Shown: in pieces, positions 46,651-54,862 of the stretch | Layout: every line of letters begins with the position of its first letter | How positions within the stretch are numbered: position 1 is the stretch's first letter | Assembly: GCA_022340805.1 (NCBI GenBank) | Contig: JAJDNF010000075.1 | Coordinates: forward strand, 1 to 58,405 | DNA length: 58,405 bases | Origin: Chromatiaceae bacterium | GTDB lineage: Bacteria > Pseudomonadota > Gammaproteobacteria > Chromatiales > Chromatiaceae | Reading direction: 5' to 3' | Notes under the pieces: generated by a model | The model's database searches: none | What the model was told of the DNA's origin: nothing | Seen by the model: only the letters and a program-made list of their open reading frames with translations | Made by a program: the position numbers and the translations under genes

Positions 46651-48669
46651 TCACAATGTGCGGGTGTCGATCCAGGACACCTGCCCGGTGCGCTTGGCCA
46701 CCTCTTCGTACATGTGCGCGGTGCCGCCCGGTCCGTCGCCTCCGGCACCGTTCCACAGACAGACGAAGTGGACCTTGTCCACGCCCCAGGCGAGTGCCGT
46801 GTACAGCAGCCAGCGGTTGCAACGCTCATAGGGATAGCCCTTTTCGGCGAACGTCGGCGGATCACCCAGTTCCTTCGGCGCGGCCAGGACCGGCCGACCG
46901 AGTTTCTGCCGCGCATCCAGATAGCGCTGGCGCCAATGCTCACCGCAGCACAACACCGAGCGCTGCATGAACTCCGCCTCCAGGAACGGCTGCAGCCAGG
47001 AGATGCGCACGCCCAGCGCCAGGCAGGCCTCGGTGAACAGCAGGTCGCCACCGCAGGCGCCCTGGGTCAGGGCCAGGTCATCGGGACCCGCGTCGAGTTC
47101 GCGCAGCGTGGTCGCGATGCGCTGTGCGGCGACATCGACCCGGCTCTCGGGAAAGCGTTCGCCGGCCCGATCCGGGGCATCGACCATGTGGCCGCTGAAC
47201 AGGAACACGCGGCGCGGCACCCATTCGCGCCCGGGCAGCGGCAGACGGCGCATGGCCCGGTCGAGCACGTCGATCCCGGCCTGCACGTTGGCACTCGCGA
47301 AGCCCAGCTCCTGAAGCAGCAGCAACTGGGCGCGGCAGGCGTCCAACGCGAACCAGTCATCGCGGTTGATCGCGACCGCCGCCTTGTAGGCCGCCTCGGT
47401 CGACTGCGGCGTACCGACCAGGACCTGCAGATCGCCGAGCGAGGCACGCGCCCAGAACTGGTTGTCAGGGTCCTCCTCGCATTCGGCGGCGAAGCGCACC
47501 GCGCCCGGAATGATCTCCGCCGACTCGTGGAACGCGACGTCGCCGGTCAGGTATTCGTGCAGGCGCATCAGCGCCAGCGCATTGATCCCGGAGTAATAGT
47601 GCTTCGGATCGGCCCGGAACGCGGTCAGGTAACAGCTGATCGCCTCGCGCAGCAGCGCGTCCTCGTAGCGGGCGTCGTCGAGACGCTGCTCAGGCGAGGA
47701 ATCGGGCAGCCGCCAGCTCGCCACCCAGGCGTCCTTTTCGACCCGTCCGAGCAGCGCCCAGGTCTCCGCATCCTTCGGCCGGGCCTTGAGCATACCGCGG
47801 TAGTGGCTGCGCGCCATGTCGATCTGGTAGTCGCAGCAACCCGCCGCCGCGAGGCGCTGCAGGCACATGCCCTTCTCGCGCAGGCCGACCAGATGCTCCG
47901 GCTCGATCGCGAGACCCTTTTCGAGCTGCTCCAGCGCAAAACGATAGTGGCCGATGCGGCGCAGCGCCTTGCCGGCGCGGATCCAGGCGGTGGCACGGAA
48001 CGCGGCCACCGGGGCCTCGTCGGCCAGCACCAGCATATCGCCCACGCGGCCCTGCCGGCGCGCCTGGATGATCCTGCCCTCCCAGGCGTCGTAGGCCTCC
48101 CAGAACTCGCGGAAGTCGCCGACCCGCAGGCTGCGCCAGTCGGGTTCGATCAGGTTCGGGATGAGCTGGTAGACCGGGCTCATCTTGCGCCCGTGCCAGG
48201 ACTCCATGGTGTGCGTGACCATCTCGCACAGGCGCTCTCGGTCGCCGATGAGCGTGTCCGGATCCGGACCGCCGCCGCGAATCCCGTAGCGCACCTTGCG
48301 GTCGGTATAGACATCGAAGGCCTTGGTGGCCTGGCCGCCCGAGACCAGCACCACGCCGCGCGCGCGCAGCGCATGGCGCACGCCGAGTTCGTACCAGACG
48401 TTGGGGTTGTCGATGGTCAGGTCGACGACGACCAGGTCAGCGATCAACAGCTCCTGGAACATGTCGACCCGGATATCACCGGCGCGGGTCTCCTCGTCGG
48501 CACGGAACGCGAACAGGCCGGCCGCCTCGAGCGCCGGCTTGATCAGTTCCGCGTACACGCGGTTGAAATCCACCGGCAGGCCATCCGGCCCGGGCTTGGT
48601 ACCGAACGGCATGGCCACGAAGGCATGTGGCTTGATACTCAATGCAGGCTGACCCCGTGTCGCTGGCAC
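46651..48669 (-). CDS. TIR/deoxyribosyltransferase-like, TPR (TRAFs-binding/TPR-S-like) and SLOG-like protein
   Basis: A 672-aa cytoplasmic protein with three parts. Residues ~12-150 form a Rossmann-like domain with HAFVAMPFG, ADLVVVDLTIDNPNVWYELG and a later GVVLVSGG, as in nucleoside deoxyribosyltransferase/TIR-like nucleotide-processing domains. Residues ~190-460 are helical TPR-like repeats resembling the TRAFs-binding (TPR-S) region. Residues ~480-670 carry RRVFLFSGHMVDAPDR, ALTQGACGGDLLFTEACL and a C-terminal VCLWNGAGGDGPGGTAHM, resembling a SLOG-type nucleotide-binding domain. Such domains are linked by comparative genomics to nucleotide-based conflict systems. The start appears to be GTG 48669. 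It is probably co-transcribed with the patatin gene. Confidence 0.75.
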   Translation of the reverse strand: MPATRGQPALSIKPHAFVAMPFGTKPGPDGLPVDFNRVYAELIKPALEAAGLFAFRADEETRAGDIRVDMFQELLIADLVVVDLTIDNPNVWYELGVRHALRARGVVLVSGGQATKAFDVYTDRKVRYGIRGGGPDPDTLIGDRERLCEMVTHTMESWHGRKMSPVYQLIPNLIEPDWRSLRVGDFREFWEAYDAWEGRIIQARRQGRVGDMLVLADEAPVAAFRATAWIRAGKALRRIGHYRFALEQLEKGLAIEPEHLVGLREKGMCLQRLAAAGCCDYQIDMARSHYRGMLKARPKDAETWALLGRVEKDAWVASWRLPDSSPEQRLDDARYEDALLREAISCYLTAFRADPKHYYSGINALALMRLHEYLTGDVAFHESAEIIPGAVRFAAECEEDPDNQFWARASLGDLQVLVGTPQSTEAAYKAAVAINRDDWFALDACRAQLLLLQELGFASANVQAGIDVLDRAMRRLPLPGREWVPRRVFLFSGHMVDAPDRAGERFPESRVDVAAQRIATTLRELDAGPDDLALTQGACGGDLLFTEACLALGVRISWLQPFLEAEFMQRSVLCCGEHWRQRYLDARQKLGRPVLAAPKELGDPPTFAEKGYPYERCNRWLLYTALAWGVDKVHFVCLWNGAGGDGPGGTAHMYEEVAKRTGQVSWIDTRTL

Positions 48670-48808
48670 CCGATGCTAGATCCTGGTCAGCATAGCACCG
48701 AACCGCACGGGCCATTTCTGGCCCGCGCCGGGCCCGGCGAGACGCATCGCGACTCAACGCCGGGCACGCGTTACCATCTGGACGACACCGTCCGCCGGCC
48801 ATCACCGC

Positions 48809-49768
48809 ATGCCCCGCCCAGCCGTTCCACATTGCATCGCACTGCTCGCCCTGCTGCTCGGGCTGGGCAGCGCGCTGGCCGAGGGCACCGACCCAGGCAT
48901 GCGATACGGGGTGCGCATCGAGGCACAACCACCACGCCTGGCCATGTTGGCGCGGCAGGTGCAACACGCCGCCCCCACGGTGCAGTGGGACTTCGTCAAC
49001 ATCACCCTGGACGTGCTGCTTTTCAGCTATCAGGAGGAGCTGAGCGATGCGGCGACCGAGCGTGCCAGCACCCCCGAGCGCCGCGCCAAGCTGGCGCGCT
49101 GGCGACGTGCCACCCGCGACCTGGTCGCGCGCCTGGAGTCCTCGCGCGCGCGCCTGGTCGACGGCGCCGGATTCGTGCTGTATGTCGATCCGCAGCACCA
49201 GATCCTGATCGTGATCGACGGACAACCGATCGCGGTCTCCGCACCCCGGCCCGAGGCGGAACGGCTTGTCGAGCAGCGCGTGCTCGCACAGTTCTGCGCC
49301 TTCAACGACTGCAGTGTGCTGGAGAGCGAGCCGAACGCCGCCGCGTTGCCGGCAGCGAGCGTGGGCAGCTGGATGTTCCAGTCGAACAGCCCGCCGGCGT
49401 TCGAGATCGATGGCGTGTTGCGTTGCGAGTTCGCCGACCTGAGCGAGCGCGCACGCAAGGCCGAGGCCTGCACGCGCGCCGCCGACGAGGCCGCGCAGTT
49501 CGACGCCGCGCTCGGCCAGGCACAGGCGCTGGGCCATCTCATCGACTGGGAGCGGCTGGCGGACACGCCACCCACCCGGCTCAGCAGCGGCCAGATCGTG
49601 GTAAGCAGCAACGGCGCCTTCGTGGAACTGCCGACGCGCATGTTGTCCAGGCTGGACAGTGCGGACTGGCAGCGGCTGATCGGCTGGCTGCAACGGCCGG
49701 AATCCAGGCAGCAGGCACCGGTGGTGCGCCGTGCCGACCGGCTGCTGGAGGAGCTCGCGGCGCGCTGA
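48809..49768 (+). CDS. Hypothetical exported protein
   Basis: A 319-aa protein with a clear signal peptide (HCIALLALLLGLGSALA, cleavage near residue 24). No family is recognised. The mature part is charged and mostly helical, with an RRAKLARWRRATRDLVARLE stretch and a pair of Cys residues in AQFCAFNDCSVLE (about 161 and 166) that could form a disulfide; further Cys occur in LRCEFAD and EACTRA. It diverges from the TPR/SLOG-like gene and converges on the glutaminase gene 16 bases away. Confidence 0.65.
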   Translation: MPRPAVPHCIALLALLLGLGSALAEGTDPGMRYGVRIEAQPPRLAMLARQVQHAAPTVQWDFVNITLDVLLFSYQEELSDAATERASTPERRAKLARWRRATRDLVARLESSRARLVDGAGFVLYVDPQHQILIVIDGQPIAVSAPRPEAERLVEQRVLAQFCAFNDCSVLESEPNAAALPAASVGSWMFQSNSPPAFEIDGVLRCEFADLSERARKAEACTRAADEAAQFDAALGQAQALGHLIDWERLADTPPTRLSSGQIVVSSNGAFVELPTRMLSRLDSADWQRLIGWLQRPESRQQAPVVRRADRLLEELAAR

Positions 49769-49784
49769 ACGGGCCGCGGGGCGG

Positions 49785-51623
49785 TCAGCCCAGGTGGCGC
49801 ATCAGCTGTGTGTCGCGCTCGATCTTGGTGGCGAAGTAGCTGGCCATGTTGACCAGCATCTGCATGCGCAGCGACATGTCGAGCTGGTCGAAGCGGATCT
49901 CGAGACACACCGCGTCGGTGATGGCGCGGACGTCGGCGGTGCGCTGCTTGCGGTTGACCAGCGCGATCTCGCCAAACACGGTCCCGGGGCCCAGCGTGGT
50001 CAGGCGCAGCTGGTGCCCGGCGTCGGTGTCGACCAGCACCTCGACGTCGCCGGCCAGGATGAAGTACAGGCAGTCCGCCGGATCACCGGCCTTGAACACC
50101 GCCGTACCGGCGCTGAAACGGCGCTCGGTCCCGGATGCCCTGAGGTGGTCGAGTTGGTCCTCACTCATGCCGGTGCACAGATACTGATCGCACAGCCCGG
50201 TCGCCGGGCCGGCCGCATGTGTCGCATCCCCCCGGCTGGCGATCAGTCGGTCTTCGCACCACTCCACCGCATGATCGGTGTCACCGAAGCGCAGCCAGTC
50301 CGGCACCTGCGGGTCACGGGCGAGCCTCTGCAGATGCCGTCTGAAGGTATAGAGCTGTTCACAGTCGGTGAAGAACAGGCCCTTGCGCTGCTCCGCGGCA
50401 CGGCTGCACAGCTCGCTCAACAGGCGTATCGCCGCGCGATCGGCGGCGATCACGCGCCTGAGATTCACCACCAGGTAATCGATCTCGGCCAGCGAGCCGA
50501 GCATGTCGAAGGTGACCGATTCGGCGTTGCCGAACAGCAGCTCGCCCTGCAGCTCGTAGATGCAGATGCACTTGCCCTCGGCAGCCAGGATCTCGAGTTC
50601 GGCCTGGCTGCGGCGCCGGCGCGAGGGAAACTGCGCGCAGTCGTAGACCTTGCGCACGATCGAGGCCGAGGTGGAGCGCGCGACGTTGAACAGGTGCAGG
50701 CTGAAATCGTTGGACAGGCGCTTGCACGCCTCGATGCCGCGCACGCTGTTGCCCTTGGCGTCCAGGCGCGGTGAAAACACCCCGAGCCCGAACTGGCCCG
50801 GCAGCACCGCCATGATGCCGCCACCGACACCGCTCTTGGCCGGCATGCCGACATTGAAGATCCAGGCGCCCGAGTAGTCGTACATGCCGCAGGTGCTCAT
50901 CACGCTGAGGACCTTCTCGACGTAGCGTGACTGCAGCGCCACCACGCCGGTGACCGGGTTCACGCCGTTGTTGGCCAGGCAGCCCGCCATCATCGCCAGG
51001 TCGCGGGCGGTGACCAGGATCGAGCACTGCCGGAAGTACAGGTCGACCACCTCCTCGGGCGCCCGGTCGACGATGCCGTGCCCGTACAACAGGTGGGCGA
51101 TGGCGCGGTTGCGGTGGCCGGTGTCGCTCTCCGAGCGATAGACCTTTTCGTCGATCTCCACCGGCCGGCCGGTGTAGCGCGCGAAGGTCTCGAGAATCCG
51201 CTGCATCGGATCGGCCCCCGGCTGCGCCTTGATCATGCCGGTCGTCGCAATGGCCCCGGCATTGATCATCGGGTTGAGCGGGCGGCCGGTGTCCGGTTCG
51301 AGACTGATCGAGTTGAAGGCCTCGCCGGAGGGCTCGACCCCGACCTTGCCGACCACGTGGTCGAGCCCGCGATCCTCCAGGGCCAGGCCGTAGGTAATGG
51401 CCTTCGACACCGACTGGATCGTGAAGCTCTGGCGGGACTCGCCCACCTGGTAGACATGGCCGTCGACCGTGACCAGGGCTATGCCCAGCCAGGACGGATC
51501 CGCGCGGGTCAACTCGGGAATATAGCTGGCGACCTCGCCCTGATCCATCTCGAGCAATTTTGCATACAGTTCTTCGAGGTATCGCTGTACGGGTGCCAGT
51601 TGCAGGGCCTTGTTTATCGACAC
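49785..51623 (-). CDS. glsA: Glutaminase fused to STAS and cyclic-nucleotide-binding domains
   Basis: A 612-aa enzyme. Residues ~1-315 are a serine-dependent beta-lactamase-fold glutaminase (glutamine to glutamate plus ammonia) with the SxxK motif in TIQSVSKAITYGL, NPMINAGAIATTG and SGAWIFNVGMPAKSGVGGGI. A STAS domain follows (about 335-440: CICIYELQGELLFGNAESV). The C-terminus is a Crp-type cNMP domain (about 490-600) with phosphate-binding cassette FGEIALVNRKQRTAD, retaining the Gly-Glu and Arg-Thr ligand residues. Simple bacterial glutaminases are ~310 aa, so two regulatory modules are added. The start is GTG 51623. Confidence 0.93.
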   Translation of the reverse strand: MSINKALQLAPVQRYLEELYAKLLEMDQGEVASYIPELTRADPSWLGIALVTVDGHVYQVGESRQSFTIQSVSKAITYGLALEDRGLDHVVGKVGVEPSGEAFNSISLEPDTGRPLNPMINAGAIATTGMIKAQPGADPMQRILETFARYTGRPVEIDEKVYRSESDTGHRNRAIAHLLYGHGIVDRAPEEVVDLYFRQCSILVTARDLAMMAGCLANNGVNPVTGVVALQSRYVEKVLSVMSTCGMYDYSGAWIFNVGMPAKSGVGGGIMAVLPGQFGLGVFSPRLDAKGNSVRGIEACKRLSNDFSLHLFNVARSTSASIVRKVYDCAQFPSRRRRSQAELEILAAEGKCICIYELQGELLFGNAESVTFDMLGSLAEIDYLVVNLRRVIAADRAAIRLLSELCSRAAEQRKGLFFTDCEQLYTFRRHLQRLARDPQVPDWLRFGDTDHAVEWCEDRLIASRGDATHAAGPATGLCDQYLCTGMSEDQLDHLRASGTERRFSAGTAVFKAGDPADCLYFILAGDVEVLVDTDAGHQLRLTTLGPGTVFGEIALVNRKQRTADVRAITDAVCLEIRFDQLDMSLRMQMLVNMASYFATKIERDTQLMRHLG

Positions 51624-51790
51624 GATGGCTGGTTTGGGTCTGTCGGTGGCGTTGGAGAGATGATCGGTCAGGCAGCCCGACCAGGGCGGACGAGGTCAGG
51701 CGCAACGACAACATGGAAGCAAATCCCGTGCCGAGAGCACCCGGCGCACCGCCGGGTCGGGGCGCCGCACGGCCCGTGCGACAAACGACC

Positions 51791-52345
51791 GGGGAAGCTT
51801 GACCGTGGGGTGCAATAGCGCAGCGTATTGCACCAATTCCGCATCGCACGGAATCCGTGTTGCGCCGAATCGGCATCGCACCGAACCCATGTTGCACCGA
51901 ATCGGCGTTGCGCCGCCTGCCGACGCGATACGGTGCATTACGGCTTGCGCCTAATGCACCCTACACGGGTCCGGGCAGCGGCACGGCCCGCGCGATAAAC
52001 GACCGGGGAAGCTTGACCGTAGGGTGCAATAGCGCAGCGTATTGCACCGATTCCGCATCGCACCGATTCCGTATTGCACCGAATCAACGTCGCACCGCCC
52101 ACCCCTGCCATACGGTGCATTACCGCTTGCGCCGAATGGACCCTACACGGGTCGGGGCGCGGCATGGCCCGCGCGACAAACGACCGGGGAAGCTTGACCG
52201 TAGGGTGCAATAGCGCAGCGTATTGCACCGATTCCGCATCGCACCGAATCCGTGTTGCACCGAATCGGCGTTGCGCCGCCTGCCGACGCGATACGGTGCA
52301 TTACGGCTTGCGCCTAATGCACCGCACACGGGTCAAGGCACGGCC
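51791..52345. repeat. Three-copy tandem array of the GTAGGGTGC family
   Basis: GGGGAAGCTTGACCGT recurs at 51791 (last base altered), 52005 and 52186, giving units of 214 and 181 bases. Each is followed by GGTGCAATAGCGCAGCGTAT, then stretches of CACCGAATC-type hexamer-like repeats and a closing GGTGCATTAC...CACCCTACACGGGT (cut short in the last unit). It fills most of the 51624-52497 gap; the flanks (51624-51790, 52346-52497) show no gene. Confidence 0.85.
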
Positions 52346-52497
52346 CACGCGCAGGGGGCCGCACGATTGCGAGAAGCCCGGGTGACACACCAGGCTCGCC
52401 CGCCCCAATTCGAGGCGCACGGCCGATTCACGCACCTGGCCGGTGCACAGAAATTCCCCCGCGGCAGCCTGGCGACCACCGGCGGGGTGCCGGTGGC

Positions 52498-53283
52498 TCA
52501 GAATTCCTCGCCGAAGATCTCGTCGAAGAACGCCAGCATCCTCAGCCAGGAGCGCCGGTCGGCCTGCTCCTGGTAGGCCAGGCCATCCATGCCGTAGCCG
52601 TCGGCATAGGGGTTGGTGAAGCCGTGCATGGCGTTGGCATAGATGTCCATCTCCCAGTCCACGCCCGCCGCAGCGAGCGCACTCTTGAAGGCCTGGACGC
52701 GATCCGGCGGGACGAAGCCGTCGGCATCGCCGTGCGCGACCAGCACCTGCGTCTTGATGTTCGCGGCCTGCTCGGGCGTGGCCGGCGGCAGGGAGCCATG
52801 AAAGCTGACGACACCCTTCAGATCGGCGCCGGCGTAGGCCATCTGCATGACCGTGGCGCCGCCGAAGCAGTAGCCGATCGCGGCCAGCTTGGCCGGGTCG
52901 ACCCTGGCGTGCCCCTTCAGCTGCGCGAGCGCGAGATCCGCGCGCCGCTGCCAGGCCTCGATATTCGAGGTGATCTGCTGCATCCAGCCCTTGGCGTCTT
53001 CGGCGTGCCGGGTGATCTTGCCGTCGCCGTACATATCCGCGGCGAGCGCGACATAGCCCAGCTCGGCGAGCATCTCGGCGCGCAGCTTGGCATAGTCATT
53101 GAGTCCCCACCATTCGTGCACGACCAGAATCCCCGGGCGCCTGCCCTCGAACGCGTCGTCCCAGTAGAAGATACCTTTAAGGTCGACATCGCCGTCTTTG
53201 TACGTGACCGGTTCGCGGTGCATCACCGCAGACGCGGAACCACTGACCAACAGAATCAGGACGCCCAGCAGCCAGGTTTTCAT
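52498..53283 (-). CDS. Dienelactone hydrolase family protein, exported
   Basis: A 261-aa alpha/beta-hydrolase with a signal peptide (KTWLLGVLILLVSGSASA). The nucleophile is Cys in IGYCFGGATVM (G-x-C-x-G, as in true dienelactone hydrolases). The acid is likely Asp in AHGDADGFVP and the His is in ANAMHGFTNP. VVHEWWGLNDYAKLRAEML is diagnostic of the family. ATG 53283 is preferred because GGGGGAAG precedes it. The substrate is unknown. The next gene upstream on the same strand encodes another exported protein, 55 bases away. Confidence 0.9.
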   Translation of the reverse strand: MKTWLLGVLILLVSGSASAVMHREPVTYKDGDVDLKGIFYWDDAFEGRRPGILVVHEWWGLNDYAKLRAEMLAELGYVALAADMYGDGKITRHAEDAKGWMQQITSNIEAWQRRADLALAQLKGHARVDPAKLAAIGYCFGGATVMQMAYAGADLKGVVSFHGSLPPATPEQAANIKTQVLVAHGDADGFVPPDRVQAFKSALAAAGVDWEMDIYANAMHGFTNPYADGYGMDGLAYQEQADRRSWLRMLAFFDEIFGEEF

Positions 53284-53338
53284 GCTTCCCCCTTGTTTTT
53301 CATGTTCGAGACACGGACCGCACGCCGCAACCGCCCAA

Positions 53339-53842
53339 TCAGTCCAGCGCATAACCGTTCTCGATCAGTACGAAGCGAAAGTTGTCCCACTGCTCATCCG
53401 TAAAGGTGTCGAGGATGTTGCGGCGGCAGGAGAGCTGGTACTTCAACACCTTGCGGTACATGTCGAAGATCTCCTCCTGCTTGGCAAACAACACCTCTTC
53501 GGTGGTCTTCGGATTCAGCGAGATGCGTTGAAACGCGACCCGCGCCTGGATGATCTTATTCATCGCCGCGATCAGCGGTACACGGTTCTTGTTGCTCCAG
53601 GCGCGGAAGATCTTCAGCTGCCGGTCGGTCAGTTCGATCGCATCGCGATTCTCCATGATCAGCGGCATCAGGAACGGGTGAAACCCCATCTGGCTGAGCG
53701 AGGCCATCTGTTTTTGTGCCAGCGCCCAGTCGATCGGGTCGGCACCCTCGGGCGCGGCGCCTTCGGCGGCCCAGGCATGCAGGCCCGCGAGGGACAAAAC
53801 AAACACCAGGATCCCATTTGTGAGCATCTTGCTTGGCGACAT
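53339..53842 (-). CDS. Hypothetical periplasmic protein, Spy/CpxP-like outline
   Basis: A 167-aa exported protein; signal peptide MLTNGILVFVLSLAGLHAWA, mature part almost all helical. The segments IELTDRQLKIFRAWSNKNR and DTFTDEQWDNFRFVL recall the LTxxQ motifs of Spy/CpxP-type chaperones or metal sensors, but the match is loose. Start ATG 53842 has GGAGAG 6 bases ahead. It is likely transcribed with the dienelactone-hydrolase-like gene. Confidence 0.6.
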   Translation of the reverse strand: MSPSKMLTNGILVFVLSLAGLHAWAAEGAAPEGADPIDWALAQKQMASLSQMGFHPFLMPLIMENRDAIELTDRQLKIFRAWSNKNRVPLIAAMNKIIQARVAFQRISLNPKTTEEVLFAKQEEIFDMYRKVLKYQLSCRRNILDTFTDEQWDNFRFVLIENGYALD

Positions 53843-54154
53843 CGAATCTCTCCGTAAATCTGCATGCGGTGACACCCCGGGCAAAGCCTTTACTGCGTCG
53901 TCGATCGCGCCAGTCATGCCCGGACAGGCCGCTGCTCTAATCAAGCATAGCCAGTATTCTCTCCGGCCGAGCATAGACGATTGCGCCGCCGCCCCCAACC
54001 CGTGCACCGGGTCGTCCACTTGCCCAATCTGCAAAGCGCCGACTAAGCTGTTTTCAGGGAGCTTGATAAACGGCGCGTACGTCAGTAGTTGGTCAAATTA
54101 TCAAGTTAACAACTTAACCAATAACGCCCGCCGCAATCGACAAGGATGCTCCCG
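53843..54154. other. Divergent intergenic region with spaced inverted repeat
   Basis: AT-richer than its surroundings. CTTGATAA (54062-54069) and TTATCAAG (54098-54105) form an 8-bp inverted repeat with a 28-base spacer, followed by TTAACAACTTAACC. It could hold the promoter and operator of the HD phosphohydrolase gene, but no clear -35/-10 pair was found. Confidence 0.4.
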
Positions 54155-54835
54155 ATGAGCCAACTCCACCTCGGTCTGCCACCCCAAAGCCTAGTCCTCG
54201 ACTCACTGCTCAGGGAGCGCTTCCTCGCCCTTTGGCGTGCCTGCCTGCTGCCGGGCGCATTGAGCGACCCCGTGGCGGTCTGGTCGTCGCTGGAAAAGCG
54301 CTACGCGGAGCTGCACCGCCGCTACCACGACCGCAATCACCTGGCGCACTGTCTCGAGGAACTGGATGCGGCGGCCGGGCACGTCGCCGAGCCGCGCCGC
54401 GTGGAGATGGCCATCTGGTTCCACGACGTGATCAACGACCCTGGCAGCCGCGACAACGAGCAACGCAGCGCGGACTATTTCCGCGGCAAGGCCGACGGGC
54501 TGATCGATCGCGACTTCATCGACGCAGTGGTCGGGCTGATCATGGTCACCACGCACCGCGAACCGCCGAGCGACCCGGACCAGCAGTTCATCTGTGACAT
54601 CGACCTGGCCAGCTTCGGCTGCCCGTGGGAATGCTTCATGCGCGACTCGAGCAACGTGAAGGCCGAGTTCAGCGGGCCCGAGGAAGACTACTACCGCGGC
54701 AAGAAGGCGTTCCTGCAGGCGATGCTGGCGCGTCCGCGGATCTTCCTGACCGACTTCTTCAACGCCCGCTACGAGCGCCAGGCGCGCGACAACATTGCGC
54801 GCCTGCTGGACCTGCTCGACCAGCATCGCGACTGA
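54155..54835 (+). CDS. HD-domain metal-dependent phosphohydrolase
   Basis: A 226-aa protein of the COG4339-type HD family. The metal ligands are seen in RRYHDRNHLAHCLEEL (His/Asp, about 50-60) and the HD pair in MAIWFHDVINDPGS (about 86-87), with a later IDLASFG Asp (about 150). The reaction is unknown; HD relatives hydrolyse nucleotides or other phosphates. AAGGA at 54142-54146 lies 8 bases before ATG 54155, which is therefore preferred to the ATG at 54146. Confidence 0.82.
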   Translation: MSQLHLGLPPQSLVLDSLLRERFLALWRACLLPGALSDPVAVWSSLEKRYAELHRRYHDRNHLAHCLEELDAAAGHVAEPRRVEMAIWFHDVINDPGSRDNEQRSADYFRGKADGLIDRDFIDAVVGLIMVTTHREPPSDPDQQFICDIDLASFGCPWECFMRDSSNVKAEFSGPEEDYYRGKKAFLQAMLARPRIFLTDFFNARYERQARDNIARLLDLLDQHRD

Positions 54836-54862
54836 GCACGGCCCGCCCGGGCACCCCCGTGC

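Noticed and set aside
45652-49839. Very long plus-strand open frame (about 1395 codons)
   Set aside because: It is antisense to the patatin and TPR/SLOG-like genes. Its translation is rich in Arg/His/Asp/Gln with no recognisable domain, the usual high-GC shadow.
51791-52345. CRISPR array
   Set aside because: Units are 181-214 bases with no regular 25-40 base repeat and spacer alternation, and no cas genes are present.
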